Positions 54,083-64,000 of a stretch of 64,000 nucleotides of DNA are shown in pieces. A program made the position numbers and the translations under genes. The stretch comes from Zeus faber (taxonomy: Eukaryota > Chordata > Actinopteri > Zeiformes > Zeidae): assembly GCA_960531495.1 (NCBI GenBank), contig OY482862.1, positions 698,504 through 762,503 on the forward strand, given 5' to 3'. Within the stretch, counting starts at the first letter, position 1. Every line of letters begins with the position of its first letter. Below the pieces are notes generated by a model. It worked only from the letters and a program-made list of their open reading frames with translations. It did not search any database and was not told where the DNA came from.

Positions 54083-54534
54083 TGTAGTTTAGTTTCTTGA
54101 TGGGTGTGATGTGCTGAAGAATGAAGGAGTGACCGCTGACACTGACTTGAATAAAATAATAGTTTTATTACACAAATCAGCATCAAACCAGACTTGCCAT
54201 GGATGTCCTGGGAGAGACCCGAGCCGGATGGGATCTCTGCCAAGTGACGCTCTGCACTCGCTTTTAAAGCTGTACAGAGATAACATACCATCTCTTGTTC
54301 CAACCCATAGGTGCCTGCTCAGCCTATGTCCTGTCATAAATCGAAACTTTTCCTCCTCTGGTCGAGCTGGAGGAATAAACAAAATTCCTCTCCCATAGGA
54401 CCTCTAAACAGAACCTTGACGTTCTCGTTCTTGAGCAATAAATCTAATAATAACATAGTTAATATTATGACTGCACTATATCTCAGCTTTGGGAGCTCAG
54501 TGACCTATTCACCTCAAACCTTCCAGACACCTCA
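54083..54534 (-). mobile_element. Candidate 3-prime LTR of the endogenous retrovirus
   Basis: On the minus strand it starts TGAGGTGTCT after a polypurine tract (AAGGGGGGAATA at about 54535-54546) and ends AAACTACA, giving TG...CA ends over 452 bp. It contains a TTTAAAA box (about 54258-54266) and AATAAA (about 54152-54158) in U3-R-U5 order. No second copy is seen in the window. Confidence 0.55.
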
Positions 54535-55532
54535 TATTCCCCCCTTCGAGACTACACAAAGTCTCGACAGAGAGAAGAGTAATTGAACATACGATGTTGA
54601 TTGGCTTAACAGAAATCACTTAATAACAAACACAATTGGTTATAATATACCCCTCTGACCATGCTTTGTCATAGCAATACAGCAAATTTGTGGAGTGTGA
54701 GAGCGAAAAACCCATCCGGCAGCTTCATTTCTTAGAACATCCATCAATCAATCAAGACAGGAAAATTCTCTCACGGTCCCTCTGCCCCAGGCAACCACCT
54801 AAGGTACTCCAAATCAATTAACAGAAAAAGACGAAGGGTTTAGACTACTGTATAGGATGTTACATATAAATGCATACATTAAGAGCCTCAGAAATAAATC
54901 AAAAATTTGTCCAAAGTCAGGCTGGTCGACCCATCGGACCTTCCAGTGGACCTTTCCCTGCCTAGCACCAATGTCCCTCAAAAACCGCAAAAAAAGAAAA
55001 TACCTGAGGTCCCAATGTATTCACTTCATCCTACTACAGACAGCTCAAAGAAAACAATAGCAAATCAAAGTAATATGTCTTGCTAAAAATATCTAGCGTA
55101 GAGTACAGGATATTCATCAATAATACAGGTTACATTGTAGTAAACAAACTCCAATATTATAAAAACATTCAGGACACACATGTATGTATTAAACTGTTGC
55201 TTTTTAACACCATCAACTTTTAATGATATTTCACTCGACACTCCTGATCATGATGTCTTCATTCAGGGTCCGCCGTCCATTTTCGAGTGTCCATGTTTGA
55301 ATGTTCAAGTCCATTAGGCAGTTAGGATCTCTGGACACAGCCATCCTCTGACTGGTCCTGAAAGAAAGAATCACTAGCCAGTATCTTGCACAAACATCAA
55401 ATACAGTATAATAATTTCACTTTTGCATTATACTTTAACATTATTCCAACATATGATTAACTTTTCCTTTTCCTCCTTTGTCCATGCATTTTCCTTGTTA
55501 ACAATAGTGTTGAGTAAATGTAGTGTTAGCTC
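54535..55532 (-). other. Retrovirus region between integrase and LTR, no env recognised
   Basis: About 1 kb lies where env would be expected. No open frame or envelope-like motif is visible on the minus strand, so env is deleted or decayed beyond recognition. The polypurine tract sits at the lower end. Confidence 0.5.
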
Positions 55533-56459
55533 CTAACTACACACCTCTACCCAATTCAGACCTGTATGCTGACAGATTTTAACAATGCGATTTTTCAGCA
55601 CACCATTCATTTTTTCACAAACTCCTTGGCTTTGTGGATGATAAACAGCTCCTAAACGTTGTTTAATTCCCAATTTTTGCAGAATTAATTTTACTGTTCT
55701 ATCCACGAACTCTTTCCCATTATCTGAGGATATCCGATCTGGAAGTCCCCACCTGCTTATGACCTCATGACACAAGAACTTGGCAACCGACTGAGCATCT
55801 TTACGCTTGGTTGGACATGCCTCAGGCCACCGTGAAAATCTATCCACGACGACTAGCATGTATCTTTTACCTCCTATTGGTCTTATCATGTCAACAAAAT
55901 CCACAACCAACTCACGCATAGGACCTGTCGGAGTTGGAATGTGACCGGGTGGACTCAACACACCCCTCCGAACGTTATTTTTAAGACAGATTGTGCATCT
56001 GCCTATGACATAATCAATTTGCTCAAGCAAGTACGGTGCCCAAAAACCATACTCTTTCGTGATCTTTCTCCTTACCTCCCCCCTTGCAACATGGGCTAAC
56101 CCATGTGCTTCCTGAATCATCAGACCTAGTAGGTCAGGGGGTGCTACCATCAGTCCTTCATGATTTCTCCACAGACCAGCAGAATCTTGTGTGGCCCCTC
56201 GGTCCAACCATAATTGTTTATCTATGGCTGACGCCGCTTCTTGCATCGCGATCACATCTCTGAGCGTGATTTTATCTTCCAAGTCCACTTCATGAGTGAC
56301 CAGAAGAACCTTGCCTGCTTTGTTTGCTCCTGTAACTGCTTTAGCAGCCTCATCAGCCGCTTTGTTACCTTGTGTGACCCTTGACGTGTCCATTTTGTGT
56401 GCTGCACACTTAGCTACAGCTATTTCCTTTGGTTTCATCATTGCATGCAACAATTTCAT
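55533..56459 (-). pseudogene. ERV RNase H end and integrase, C-terminally truncated
   Basis: Same frame as the upstream pol segment, separated from it by one TGA. Begins with the end of RNase H (KAADEAAKA). The integrase zinc-binding domain shows H-x3-H in HGLAHVARGE and C-x2-C in CTIC. The catalytic core shows Asp in VVDFVDM, Asp in SSDNGKEF and Glu in CEKMNG. It stops at TAG 55533-55535, soon after the core, so the C-terminal DNA-binding domain is missing. Confidence 0.88.
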
Positions 56460-56507
56460 TATTTGGGCATGATGCTGTATTGGAGAACCATCGGTTTTCT
56501 TAAATCC

Positions 56508-58586
56508 TCAATTTTTCCATACCAATCCAAATAAATGACACACATTATGTGCATATGCCGAATCTGTATATATTGTCACTCGCTTGCCTTCGGCCAATAG
56601 ACAAGCTTCAGTCAGGCCCACAAGCTCAGCAAGCTGTGCAGAAGCAGGTTGTGGTATTACTTCTGCTTTCTCAACAACAAATTCAGTTCCCTGGGCTTTG
56701 ACTACTGCATAACCAGCACTCAATGTGTCTCCTATTCGATAGCAGGACCCGTCAGTCCAATACTCCACATCTGACACATGCAGTGGGAAAGCTTGCAAGT
56801 CTGATCTGAGCTTTGCATATCTCTCTACTTCCTGAATACAATCATGTGGCTCTCCATCCCCTGGTGTTGGTAAATTATCAGCTGGATTTACCGTGACGCA
56901 CCTTACTAAGGTGACATCTTCCTGCTCTAAGAGCCTATGATAGTCTCTTAGCCTAGACATAGTCAATGTACATTTACCGAAGTTCAAAAGATTTCTGAGA
57001 CTATGATGGGTAAGAATTGTCACTGGGTAACCCATAGTTACTGATGATGCTTTCTCATACATTAGATAAACTCCCACCATTGCTCTGTAGCACAGTGGTA
57101 GCCCCGATTCTACTTCTGAATAGGCAGTAGAATAATACGACACAGGTTGAGGACTTGTCCCTGTACCTGTTGGCTGACAAAGAACTGCACATGCATATTT
57201 GCCTCCAGTGGACGTGGCCACATACAGCAAAAAGTTCTTAGAGTAGTCTGGCAGCGCTAGCGCTGGAGCTTCTTGTAGCCTCTGTTTGATCGTTTCAAAT
57301 GCCATAAGACCTTCCTGGGTCCAGGTGAGGTTACAATGGAGTTGAGCATTCCCAGTCTCTTTTATCATGGCTCTCAAAGGTCCTGTTAGGCAGGCATAAT
57401 CTTCTACCCAGGCTGAAGAATATCCCGCAATGCCAAGAAATGTCATCATCTCTCTGACTGTTCTAGGCTTTGGTGCCGTTCGAATGGCTTCCAAATGACT
57501 CTCAGAGATGCTTCTGTGTCCATGGGTTATTGTTTGACCCAAATAAACAACTTTTTCTTGACAATACTGTAGCTTCTTCTGAGAGGCCTTGTGACCTTTG
57601 TCTGCCAATTGCTGTAACAGTTTGATTGAATCCTCATGGCATGTTTCCTTATCCGGTGAACAGATGACGATGTCGTCCACATACTGAATGACAGTACTTT
57701 TCAAGATCTGATCAATCCCAGCCAAGTCATCTTGCAATACTTTATTGAAAATGTGAGGGCTATGTTTGAATCCTTGAGGGAGCCTCTTGTACTTGAAGGT
57801 TTGTCCTTTGTACGTGAATCCAAACAATCCTTGACTTTCTTCGCTCAGTGGAACACTGAAAAATGCTCCACACAAATCCAACACTGTGAAGTGTGTAGCC
57901 TCTGGAGGGATTTGGGCTAGCAAGGTATGTGGATCTGGTACATCTGCTGGAAAATCCTGCACCACTTCATTTATCGCTCTTAAATCATGTACCAAGCGAT
58001 AGGACTCATCTGGTTTCTTTAAAGGCAATATAGGTGTATTGCTCTGAGGATCCAAACATATTTCCACTACACCTGCTTTTAACAGTCCTTCAATTTGTGG
58101 TTCAATCCCTTTGATTGCCTCCTCCTTTAGTGGATATTGGTTCTTCCAAGGAGGTTTGGTTCCTGGTCTCAGTTCAACTCTCACTGGTTGGGCTGACTTC
58201 ACAAGTCCGATGTCCGTACTATGTCGTGACCACAAACATTCTGGAATTTGTTGCAGCATCTCCTCTCTCATGCTGTCTGAGTCCAATTTAGCGCTGAACA
58301 TTGACTCATGTGTCATCTGTATCACTTGTGGTTGTCCTTGTCCTTGAGCTGAAATCATGATTTTCATCAACTTCTGTTCTTCACTTATCCAGATATCAAG
58401 ATTCTCCTTTATTGGTGAAAAAATGGCTTCCTCAGCTTCTGCCATCATTTCTCCTATTTGCTTCTGCTCAAATCCTTCAGCCACCATTAAAGTCACATGT
58501 GGCACACTTTTCACAATGTCAAACTCTTTCTCAAGATATTCATTGATGTTTATCTTCATAGCTGCTCCTTGTGGTCCCCCCAACAA
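56508..58586 (-). pseudogene. ERV reverse transcriptase and RNase H
   Basis: 692 open codons, the longest in the window. RT fingers and palm: LLKAGVVEICLDPQSNTPIL, LVHDLRAINEVV, LDLCGAFFSVPL, RLPQGFKHSPHIFN, and the catalytic YVDD box at 57672-57683. A connection domain and RNase H (YWTDGSCYR with its Asp; ELVGLTEA with its Glu; YTDSAYAHN with its Asp) follow. The frame opens at a G6 run one frame away from the protease, and closes at an in-frame TGA (56508-56510) within RNase H. Function would be copying RNA to DNA; as it stands it is broken. Confidence 0.93.
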
Positions 58587-59226
58587 TTATGCAGCATGAG
58601 GTCAGCTGAACATGCTTCGGTTGACTACTCAACCATTCTTCTGGATCCAATTGGTCAGTTTTCTTGAAATATTTCAACGTGCAGTGATGTGGATACTCAG
58701 GGGGCTTAGCATCAGGCATATTTGCCACAATGAACTTCTCCCACATCTTGGCTGGCTCTAATAGCTCTGGACTAAGATTTCCAATCCAATATACTGAAGA
58801 AGTCTCGGTCTCTGGTGCGTTAAATAATTGGTGGTAGACATCAGGTGGCACATCCACCAGACAGCCGTCCGGTGTACACCGTATTGTGCAATTTAGTTTG
58901 CACATAGCATCTCTTCCCAAGAGTGCAATGGGCGTATGTTCTGACACCAAAATAGGTAGTGTGATTTTCCGATTTCTACAGCAGAGCTCAATTGGTTTTG
59001 TGAGAGGAATCAGCTGTTTCACACCCTCAAACCCGATTGTCCGTACCAATTGGTCAGACATGGGGAGATGTATAGCATCTTCAGGCCGAACACAGGTGAA
59101 AGCTGCTCCGCAATCTGCCATTACTTCCAATGACTTATCATTTATTTTCACCTCTATTTTTGGATCTTGCTCCGGCCCTGATACTACCAGCTGACACCTC
59201 CCTTTCGAGTCTTCTGGGCACCCCTA
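58540..59226 (-). pseudogene. ERV aspartic protease
   Basis: Open frame directly following the gag UAG (59224-59226), in the same frame. The active-site loop reads MADCGAAF at about 59101-59124, with Cys where Thr or Ser is usual in D-T/S-G. The flap region is present, and the second structural motif ALLGRDAM (about 58905-58925) matches the LLGRD signature. It overlaps the start of the RT frame and ends shortly after the G6 run. Confidence 0.8.
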
Positions 59227-60459
59227 GAAACCAGGTTCCGGACCCCTGTAAGGGTTCGCTGGTCCTCTGGGTGGCTGTGGTTGTCCTCTGAAGCCTCCTC
59301 TGAAGCCTCCTCTGAAGCCTCCTCTGAAGTCTCCTCTGAAGCCTCCTCTGAACCTGTAGCAGTCACGTACAAAATGACCTTGTTGTCCACAATTATGACA
59401 CGCTCCTTGAGACTGTTGGAAATTTCCTCCTCTTCCTCTTCCTAAATTTCCTTGGCCTCTTCCTCTCCATGTTTGTGGTTGGTCAAAAACTGGCTGTGGA
59501 AAGGAGACAGTGGGGACCACAGGTGGTAGAACCTGAATCTGTTCTTGCTGTGGTTGTGGTGGTACTTGATTTGATTGTGACTGGCTCTGCATAACCACAG
59601 CTTGTTTCTTTTCCTTCTTCTTGTTATCCACCAACTGTATTTGGTTGAGTTTTCTGAGAGTCTCCTGGTCCTGTTCCTTCTGGTCATGCTCCTTTTTCCG
59701 ATATAGCTCTACTTGATGTGCTATGTGGTCCGTATAAACACTTTTGGTCATGCTTCCAAGACCAACCACTTCGGCCAATTTGCTCCTCACTTGTAGAGGC
59801 AGCCCCTTCTGTATTTTAGCTCGGAGAATCGATTTCTCCATTTGATTCAGTTCTGGATCATTTCCTGTGACATTTCTCCACACTTGATGAGTTCTTGACA
59901 CATAAGCTCTTGGATTTTCCTGTGGGCCCAATGCCTCGATAAAGATGTTGTCCGGGTGTACGTTTGTTGGAAAAGCATCTTTCAATGCTCTCCACATTCG
60001 ACCTCTGCTTGCAGCAAACAATTCTGGGTCATATACAGCAGTTGCCACGTATCTGTTAAGGCCTGCCGTCTGCAGGATCTCTTCCATAGCTGGGACTCCA
60101 ATGAGGCTAGCCAGAAGTCTCTTAATATCTCCCATGGCAGGCTGTGTTCCCACCAAAACCTCTTCCAGCTTTGAGATCCATGGATGCGCTCCATCTTGAA
60201 GAGTGGGTAACTTTTCAAGTATGTTAGACATATCTGTATTCTGCCAAGGCTTGTATTCTAAATTTTGTCCTCGAATTATCACTGGACACATTTTGTTGGG
60301 TCTCTTTCCTTTTCTTGGACGTAACCCATACCTCAACGTGTCTGGCTTTTGAGGCTTTTTCTTCTGGAGTTTCTTCTCTGTTATTTGCAATTCGTGTAAT
60401 TGCCTTTCCAATACTTGTTGAACTTCTGGACAGGTGGAGTCACTTATGTCCTCCAGGCA
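59224..60459 (-). pseudogene. ERV gag, capsid and nucleocapsid part
   Basis: Capsid region with [15 protein letters not shown] and the MHR-like [21 protein letters not shown]-rich linker, then one zinc knuckle ([14 protein letters not shown]) at about 59365-59405, flanked by arginine-glycine repeats. Ends at TAG 59224-59226. The frame is the same as that of the upstream part, separated only by a TGA, so both belong to one gag. The RG tail is built of 15-bp tandem repeats (about 59283-59350). Confidence 0.88.
59283..59350 (-). repeat. 15-bp tandem repeat encoding RGGF units
   Basis: Four to five copies of a GGAGGCTTCAGAGGA-like unit in the nucleocapsid end of gag, giving repeated R-G-G/D-F. 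Likely binds RNA; also prone to slippage. Confidence 0.9.
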
Positions 60460-61368
60460 TCAGTCTATACTCCTCTCAATCTCTCTTAAAATCATGCGTC
60501 TGTCATCTCCTACCACAGTGCTGGCTGCTAATGGTTGAAAACAGGAAGGACCTTCTTTCTCCAATTCTTCATCGCTTTCACCCTGTTCACTTTCATCCGT
60601 GTCGTCCGTTCCTGGTGACATTTTCCTCACTGGTCGATCTCCCTTTTTCTCTGCTTTAGCCAACATCCGTCTGACTGCTGGGTCGTATCCTCCAATAGCT
60701 TCGTCAGAGTCACTCCCAATCTTTTCTCCTATTTCCAGACTTCTGACTCGTTGTTGGCTTCCCAGACGGTTCCTTCTCTTGGTATTGTTGGAGCTTGGAT
60801 ACATCTTTATGGTTGTTGTAGCCTTGCCCATTTCTATTATTTGCTCATCTTCATCTTTGCAGAGATAGTTGCCTTCCTGTGTAATCACTGGGAGCTGGGG
60901 ATGAGCATCAGTAAACTTCACCTCCTTCTCATAAGGCGGGGGCTTCTGTAAAGATGCTGTATGTGAGAAGGGCGTGGTAATCTTCTCCATCAATTTTTCT
61001 GTTTCCTTTTCATTCTTCTTTATTTCTTGTCTACTTTGTTCTCTTTTTTCCTTTGCAGCTTCGAACCATGTCTGTCCCTCCTTTGCAAACAGTTGCAGAA
61101 CGCCAAGTTCTGTTTGTCTTTTCTCCGTGCGTCTCTTTCCTTTCTTGCCTTTCTTTTGATTTACTTTATATGTGGACACAAGCACCTGCATTGTTTTAAT
61201 CACATCCGGGTTAAGAGTTCCTTCAACTGGCCATGGTTGTTCAATGTCCGGCCAACGCTTGCTCCATTTTCCTGATATTTTTGCAATATCTTTAATAAGG
61301 GGATTGTTCTTTTGCACTACATCAATAGGAGTGATTACTTTTGTAATTTTAGTATCCATTTTTGACAT
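60460..61368 (-). pseudogene. ERV gag, matrix part
   Basis: ATG at 61368 opens 302 codons: a short N-terminal domain (KNNPLIKDIAKISGKWSKRW), a strongly basic and coiled-coil stretch (NQKKGKKGKRRTEKRQTEL, KREQSRQEIKKNEKETEKL), a PPPYEKE motif that could serve as a PPxY late domain, and an acidic tail (TDDTDESEQGESDEELEKEG). Ends at TGA 60460-60462 in the same frame as the capsid part. Confidence 0.82.
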
Positions 61369-62880
61369 CCTAATGACTCTCTTATTTTCTTTTATTGTAA
61401 ATCAAATTGAATTATTTTAAAAATGTCTTTATAAAGCACCGTGTAATCACACTCAACCAACAACAGCTGAATTTGCCAACCCCAAAGGAGACCAATCGCT
61501 TCCCACTTGTGAAAGCCAATTCACTTGTTCACTATCATTCACACTCATTTATGTTCAATTATTAAAATGATATCAGTGTTCATTCTCAAAACAGCATAGA
61601 TAAATCATACCCAGATAATGAAACCAATATTCACAGAACAGTATTTAAATCAAATCAGCTTTTCCACATGATCAATCAATCAATCAGTCAATAATACCCT
61701 ATTAATTAGGCAAATGCCTTAATTGGTCAGTCCGTTGCCAAGTCTCTCACTAAATAATTGCAAATGCAATGTATGAAAAAGAACTACTACAAACCCATAT
61801 GTGAAAACAAGCTAAACACATTTATTATAACTAATATTTATAGGTATATAGGTAAATGCAGGTGAGGTCTGTTGAAAGAGTTTGTGGATAAAACCGTACT
61901 GGCCTTTAATTGATTTGGATGGATTCAGGATTCCAGAACGTTGTCATCCGCAAGCCTCAGTGTCTGTGAAGATCTGCCAGATGTCTTGTCATCTGCGCTA
62001 TGGATGATTCAGTTCAGACTCATTCCATCTTTTCTGTCTTTCCCCAGCTTTCACTCAGCATAGTAAAAGAGAGGAAGAAAGAAAAAAGAAAAAGAACAAC
62101 AGAAGAGTTCAATGCCTTAGGCTCACTCTAAATTCTTATACACACTGTGATACAATTCATTGTGACATACATTATCAGCTTTTTTATTTTGCGCACACTT
62201 GAAATAAAGCAATGGTTACTTTTAATCATGCAATGCATTTAAAGTCCAAAGAGTATATTAGTCAATCTGATATCACCTTTAATTAGTTATTTTTATTCTA
62301 TTTATCTATTTATTTTTATTTTATTTAATTATTTTTATTCTATTTATCTATTTAATTGTATTTTATCCTTTTTATTCTTTCTTCTAACTACTGAGAGTAC
62401 AGAGTAGAGAGGGGGCTCACCAGCCCCTCTTGTCAGGAGGAGTTAACTAAATTCCACTCTTGTGTGAAGCACCACCCCTTGCTCCACCTCTTATGTTTAG
62501 CAAAGACTTCCAGTATGGACTGGTCGTCAGCGAGTGAACATCCTGTTTTGGCTCCCGTAGGGACAGCCCAGCTCCATGCAGTTACGCGCACTCGTAAATC
62601 AAAGCTGTTTTCTCTCAGCAGTCGAAACACAAAACCTCTTTTCTTGCATCAAGAACCAGAGTCTCCCTTCACCCCAACAAGACCATCTGCTCTTTTAACC
62701 AGACAGGACTCACAGAAATCACCGCCACACACACCCCAAGCACAAAAAGAAAAAGAAAAAACCCACACGCCAATCAAACAAATCACAAATCCTCCTTCCA
62801 ATTCAGAGCAGGAGATTTTCTTTTCTTTTCTGGATGTGTACATGTATGTGTAGGCAGACTGTGGCTCTAGTCCTTCAGAA
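61369..62880. other. Leader or flank of the retrovirus, nothing further recognised
   Basis: Upstream of gag on the minus strand. A TGG-starting stretch near 61502-61519 (minus) has a CAAGTGGGA end like part of a tRNA-Leu-type primer site, but no LTR matching 54083-54534 adjoins it. 62280-62370 is TTTA-rich. Confidence 0.35.
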
Positions 62881-63091
62881 GGCTCATTTTGTTATCAAAT
62901 ATATAAAGTCCTGTAAAGGTTCATATCCTTTATCAAATGCACAAACGTCCTTGGAAAAAAGGCTCATATATATTTATCAAACGTCCTTAGAGAAAAAGGC
63001 TCATATATATTTATCAAAAGTCCTTAAAGAAAGGCTCATATATTTTTATCAACTTTACAAAGTCCGTATACAGGCTCATATATATTTATCA
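62881..63091. repeat. Tandem repeat of about 35-43 bp, six units
   Basis: Units begin GGCTCATATATATTTATC or a close variant (at 62881, 62918, about 62960, 62998, 63033, 63072) and contain AAAGTCCTTxxAGAAA. Each unit carries a TATATATTTA core. Confidence 0.85.
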
Positions 63092-64000
63092 CTGAAGGGG
63101 CAAGAAATGTTTTTCTTTATGTATTATTCAACTGCTCACCACATATATATACCTATTTAATAACACATATATTCTATATCACATACACATACACAAAACA
63201 TTACACAAAGCTCTTCTACCTCTGCAGCCGCGGCACTTTCACACTCATACACACAAAAAGAAAAAAAGAAAAAGGTATGTCTGACCAGCAGAACATCTAA
63301 TCCCCAGAGACTTTAACAGCGCTTAGCTTTATGTTTTAGGTCGACTCATTTATACTTTTCTAATTTCATCAAAATTTTTACTTTGGCCAGACTTTTAAAA
63401 TTTTACTTTGGCCACACTTTTAACAAATTCTTTTTAATCAGATTCTCTCATCATGCATGTTCACTAGTTCTCCAGAGCAGGTTCTGCCCTGTTTTTCCTC
63501 ACTTTTCTTTACAAACTTTATTTTTTCATCTTTTGAGCCTTTAACTTGTAACTGTTTTTATTTCACTTTATCCTTTTCATCTTACTTTAGCTCAAACTTT
63601 ATTTTTCATCTTTAGCCTTTAACTTGTAACTCTTTTTATTTGACTTTATCTTTTTCATCTCACTTTAGGCTTTTAACTTTTATCTCTTTTTCACTTTTCA
63701 TCTTACTTTAGGCTTTTAACTTTTATCTCTGTTTCACTTTTCATATTTTTCATCTTACTTTTAGGCTTTTAACTTTTATCTCTTTTTTCACTTTACTTTC
63801 TTCTTTTTCATCTTTATTCATATAATTTTATTTTGAGTCAATTCCCCTGGCCAGGGTTATTTCCTCTTGTTTTTCCTACCTAGATTTGACTATATTATAT
63901 CTTCATTCGGCCAACTTTCACACAGCATTTAATGTACACATGTCTTACTGTTTAACGAGATACGGGCCCTGTCTTCGTTTATCTTGCATGGTTATTTAAA
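63092..64000. repeat. T-rich imperfect tandem sequence
   Basis: Dominated by TTTTAACTTTTATCTC, TTTCACTTTTCATCTTACTT and TTTAGGC phrases repeated at irregular intervals, clearest at 63540-63800. No coding motif. Confidence 0.7.

Larger units (their letters stand above)
54535..61368 (-). mobile_element. Endogenous retrovirus internal region (gag-pro-pol)
   Basis: Minus-strand order gag (61368-59224), protease (from 59151), reverse transcriptase, RNase H, and integrase (to 55533). A single CCHC zinc knuckle, the UAG gag terminator with in-frame protease, and the RT sequence style point to the gamma/epsilon-type (class I) fish retroviruses. Breaks: in-frame TGA at 60460-60462 in gag, a frame change at a G6 run near 58576-58581, in-frame TGA at 56508-56510 in RNase H, and TAG at 55533-55535 in integrase. 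The 5-prime LTR is not in the window. Confidence 0.85.

Noticed and set aside
59184..59390. Glu/Ser-rich repeat protein frame (SEEASEE units)
   Set aside because: Alternate-frame reading of the RGGF-coding tandem repeat in ERV gag.
61502..61519. Retroviral primer-binding site next to a 5-prime LTR
   Set aside because: Only a partial tRNA-like match, and no sequence resembling 54083-54534 follows, so the 5-prime LTR cannot be placed.
62881..63091. CRISPR-like array
   Set aside because: Units are contiguous, imperfect tandem copies without unique spacers, in a vertebrate genome.

Overview
This is a teleost fish nuclear genomic window. The evidence is split-exon vertebrate genes, long CA/GT microsatellites, tRNA-derived SINEs with fish-type tails, several Tc1/mariner families, L2- and L1-clade LINEs, a DIRS-type element and a retrovirus-like element. 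Coding density is low and most of the length is transposon.

Two host genes are present. A single-exon Frizzled receptor of the FZD5/FZD8 class, closest by eye to fzd5, lies on the plus strand at 2971-4713. Convergent to it on the minus strand is ccnyl1 (cyclin Y-like 1), with its stop at 7173 and its start codon at 49448. Nine coding segments of ccnyl1 were placed by splice signals and similarity to the cyclin Y family. The convergent CCNYL1/FZD5 pair is the known vertebrate order, which supports both calls. The ccnyl1 copy looks damaged: one exon is one base short (51 nt where the family phase needs 52), another is one base long and lacks a GT donor, and the second coding segment of the family was not found. 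The Frizzled protein has an intact CRD and KTxxxW motif but no typical C-terminal PDZ ligand.

The introns of ccnyl1 are filled with mobile DNA. 8.1-9.6 kb: a SINE piece and a repeat with CAGACCTGCCAACC ends. 10.3-15.6 kb: a three-level nest (Tigger-like MITE inside a hAT element inside a Tc1-like element). 19.4-22.8 kb: microsatellites and a rearranged Tc1 mosaic. 24.3-25.8 kb: second copy of the 1-2 kb repeat with a SINE inside. 26.6-27.8 kb: Tc1 copy. 28.3-30.2 kb: nearly intact pogo-like element. 31.3-33.4 kb: third repeat copy. 34.5-36.6 kb: L2-clade LINE. 37.1-38.4 kb: another Tc1 family. 40.0-44.7 kb: L1-clade LINE interrupted by a fourth repeat copy and a SINE. 46.6-48.2 kb: full-length Tc1 with TA duplications. 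48.2-48.7 kb: LINE 3-prime fragment.

Beyond the ccnyl1 start, 49.4-50.7 kb is probably its upstream region and carries a 132-bp fragment apparently identical to part of a SINE 1.1 kb away. A DIRS-type element (51.6-54.1 kb, plus strand) is cut by the terminal repeat of a minus-strand endogenous retrovirus (54.1 to at least 61.4 kb) with gag, protease, reverse transcriptase, RNase H and part of integrase, but no recognisable env. Its gag ends in a single UAG with the protease frame continuing, as in read-through retroviruses. The last 2.6 kb is T-rich, with a short tandem array and no gene I can recognise.

No new defence or regulatory system was found. The most noteworthy points are the apparent decay of ccnyl1, the altered Frizzled tail, the precise ERV-in-DIRS junction and the nested and mosaic transposons.
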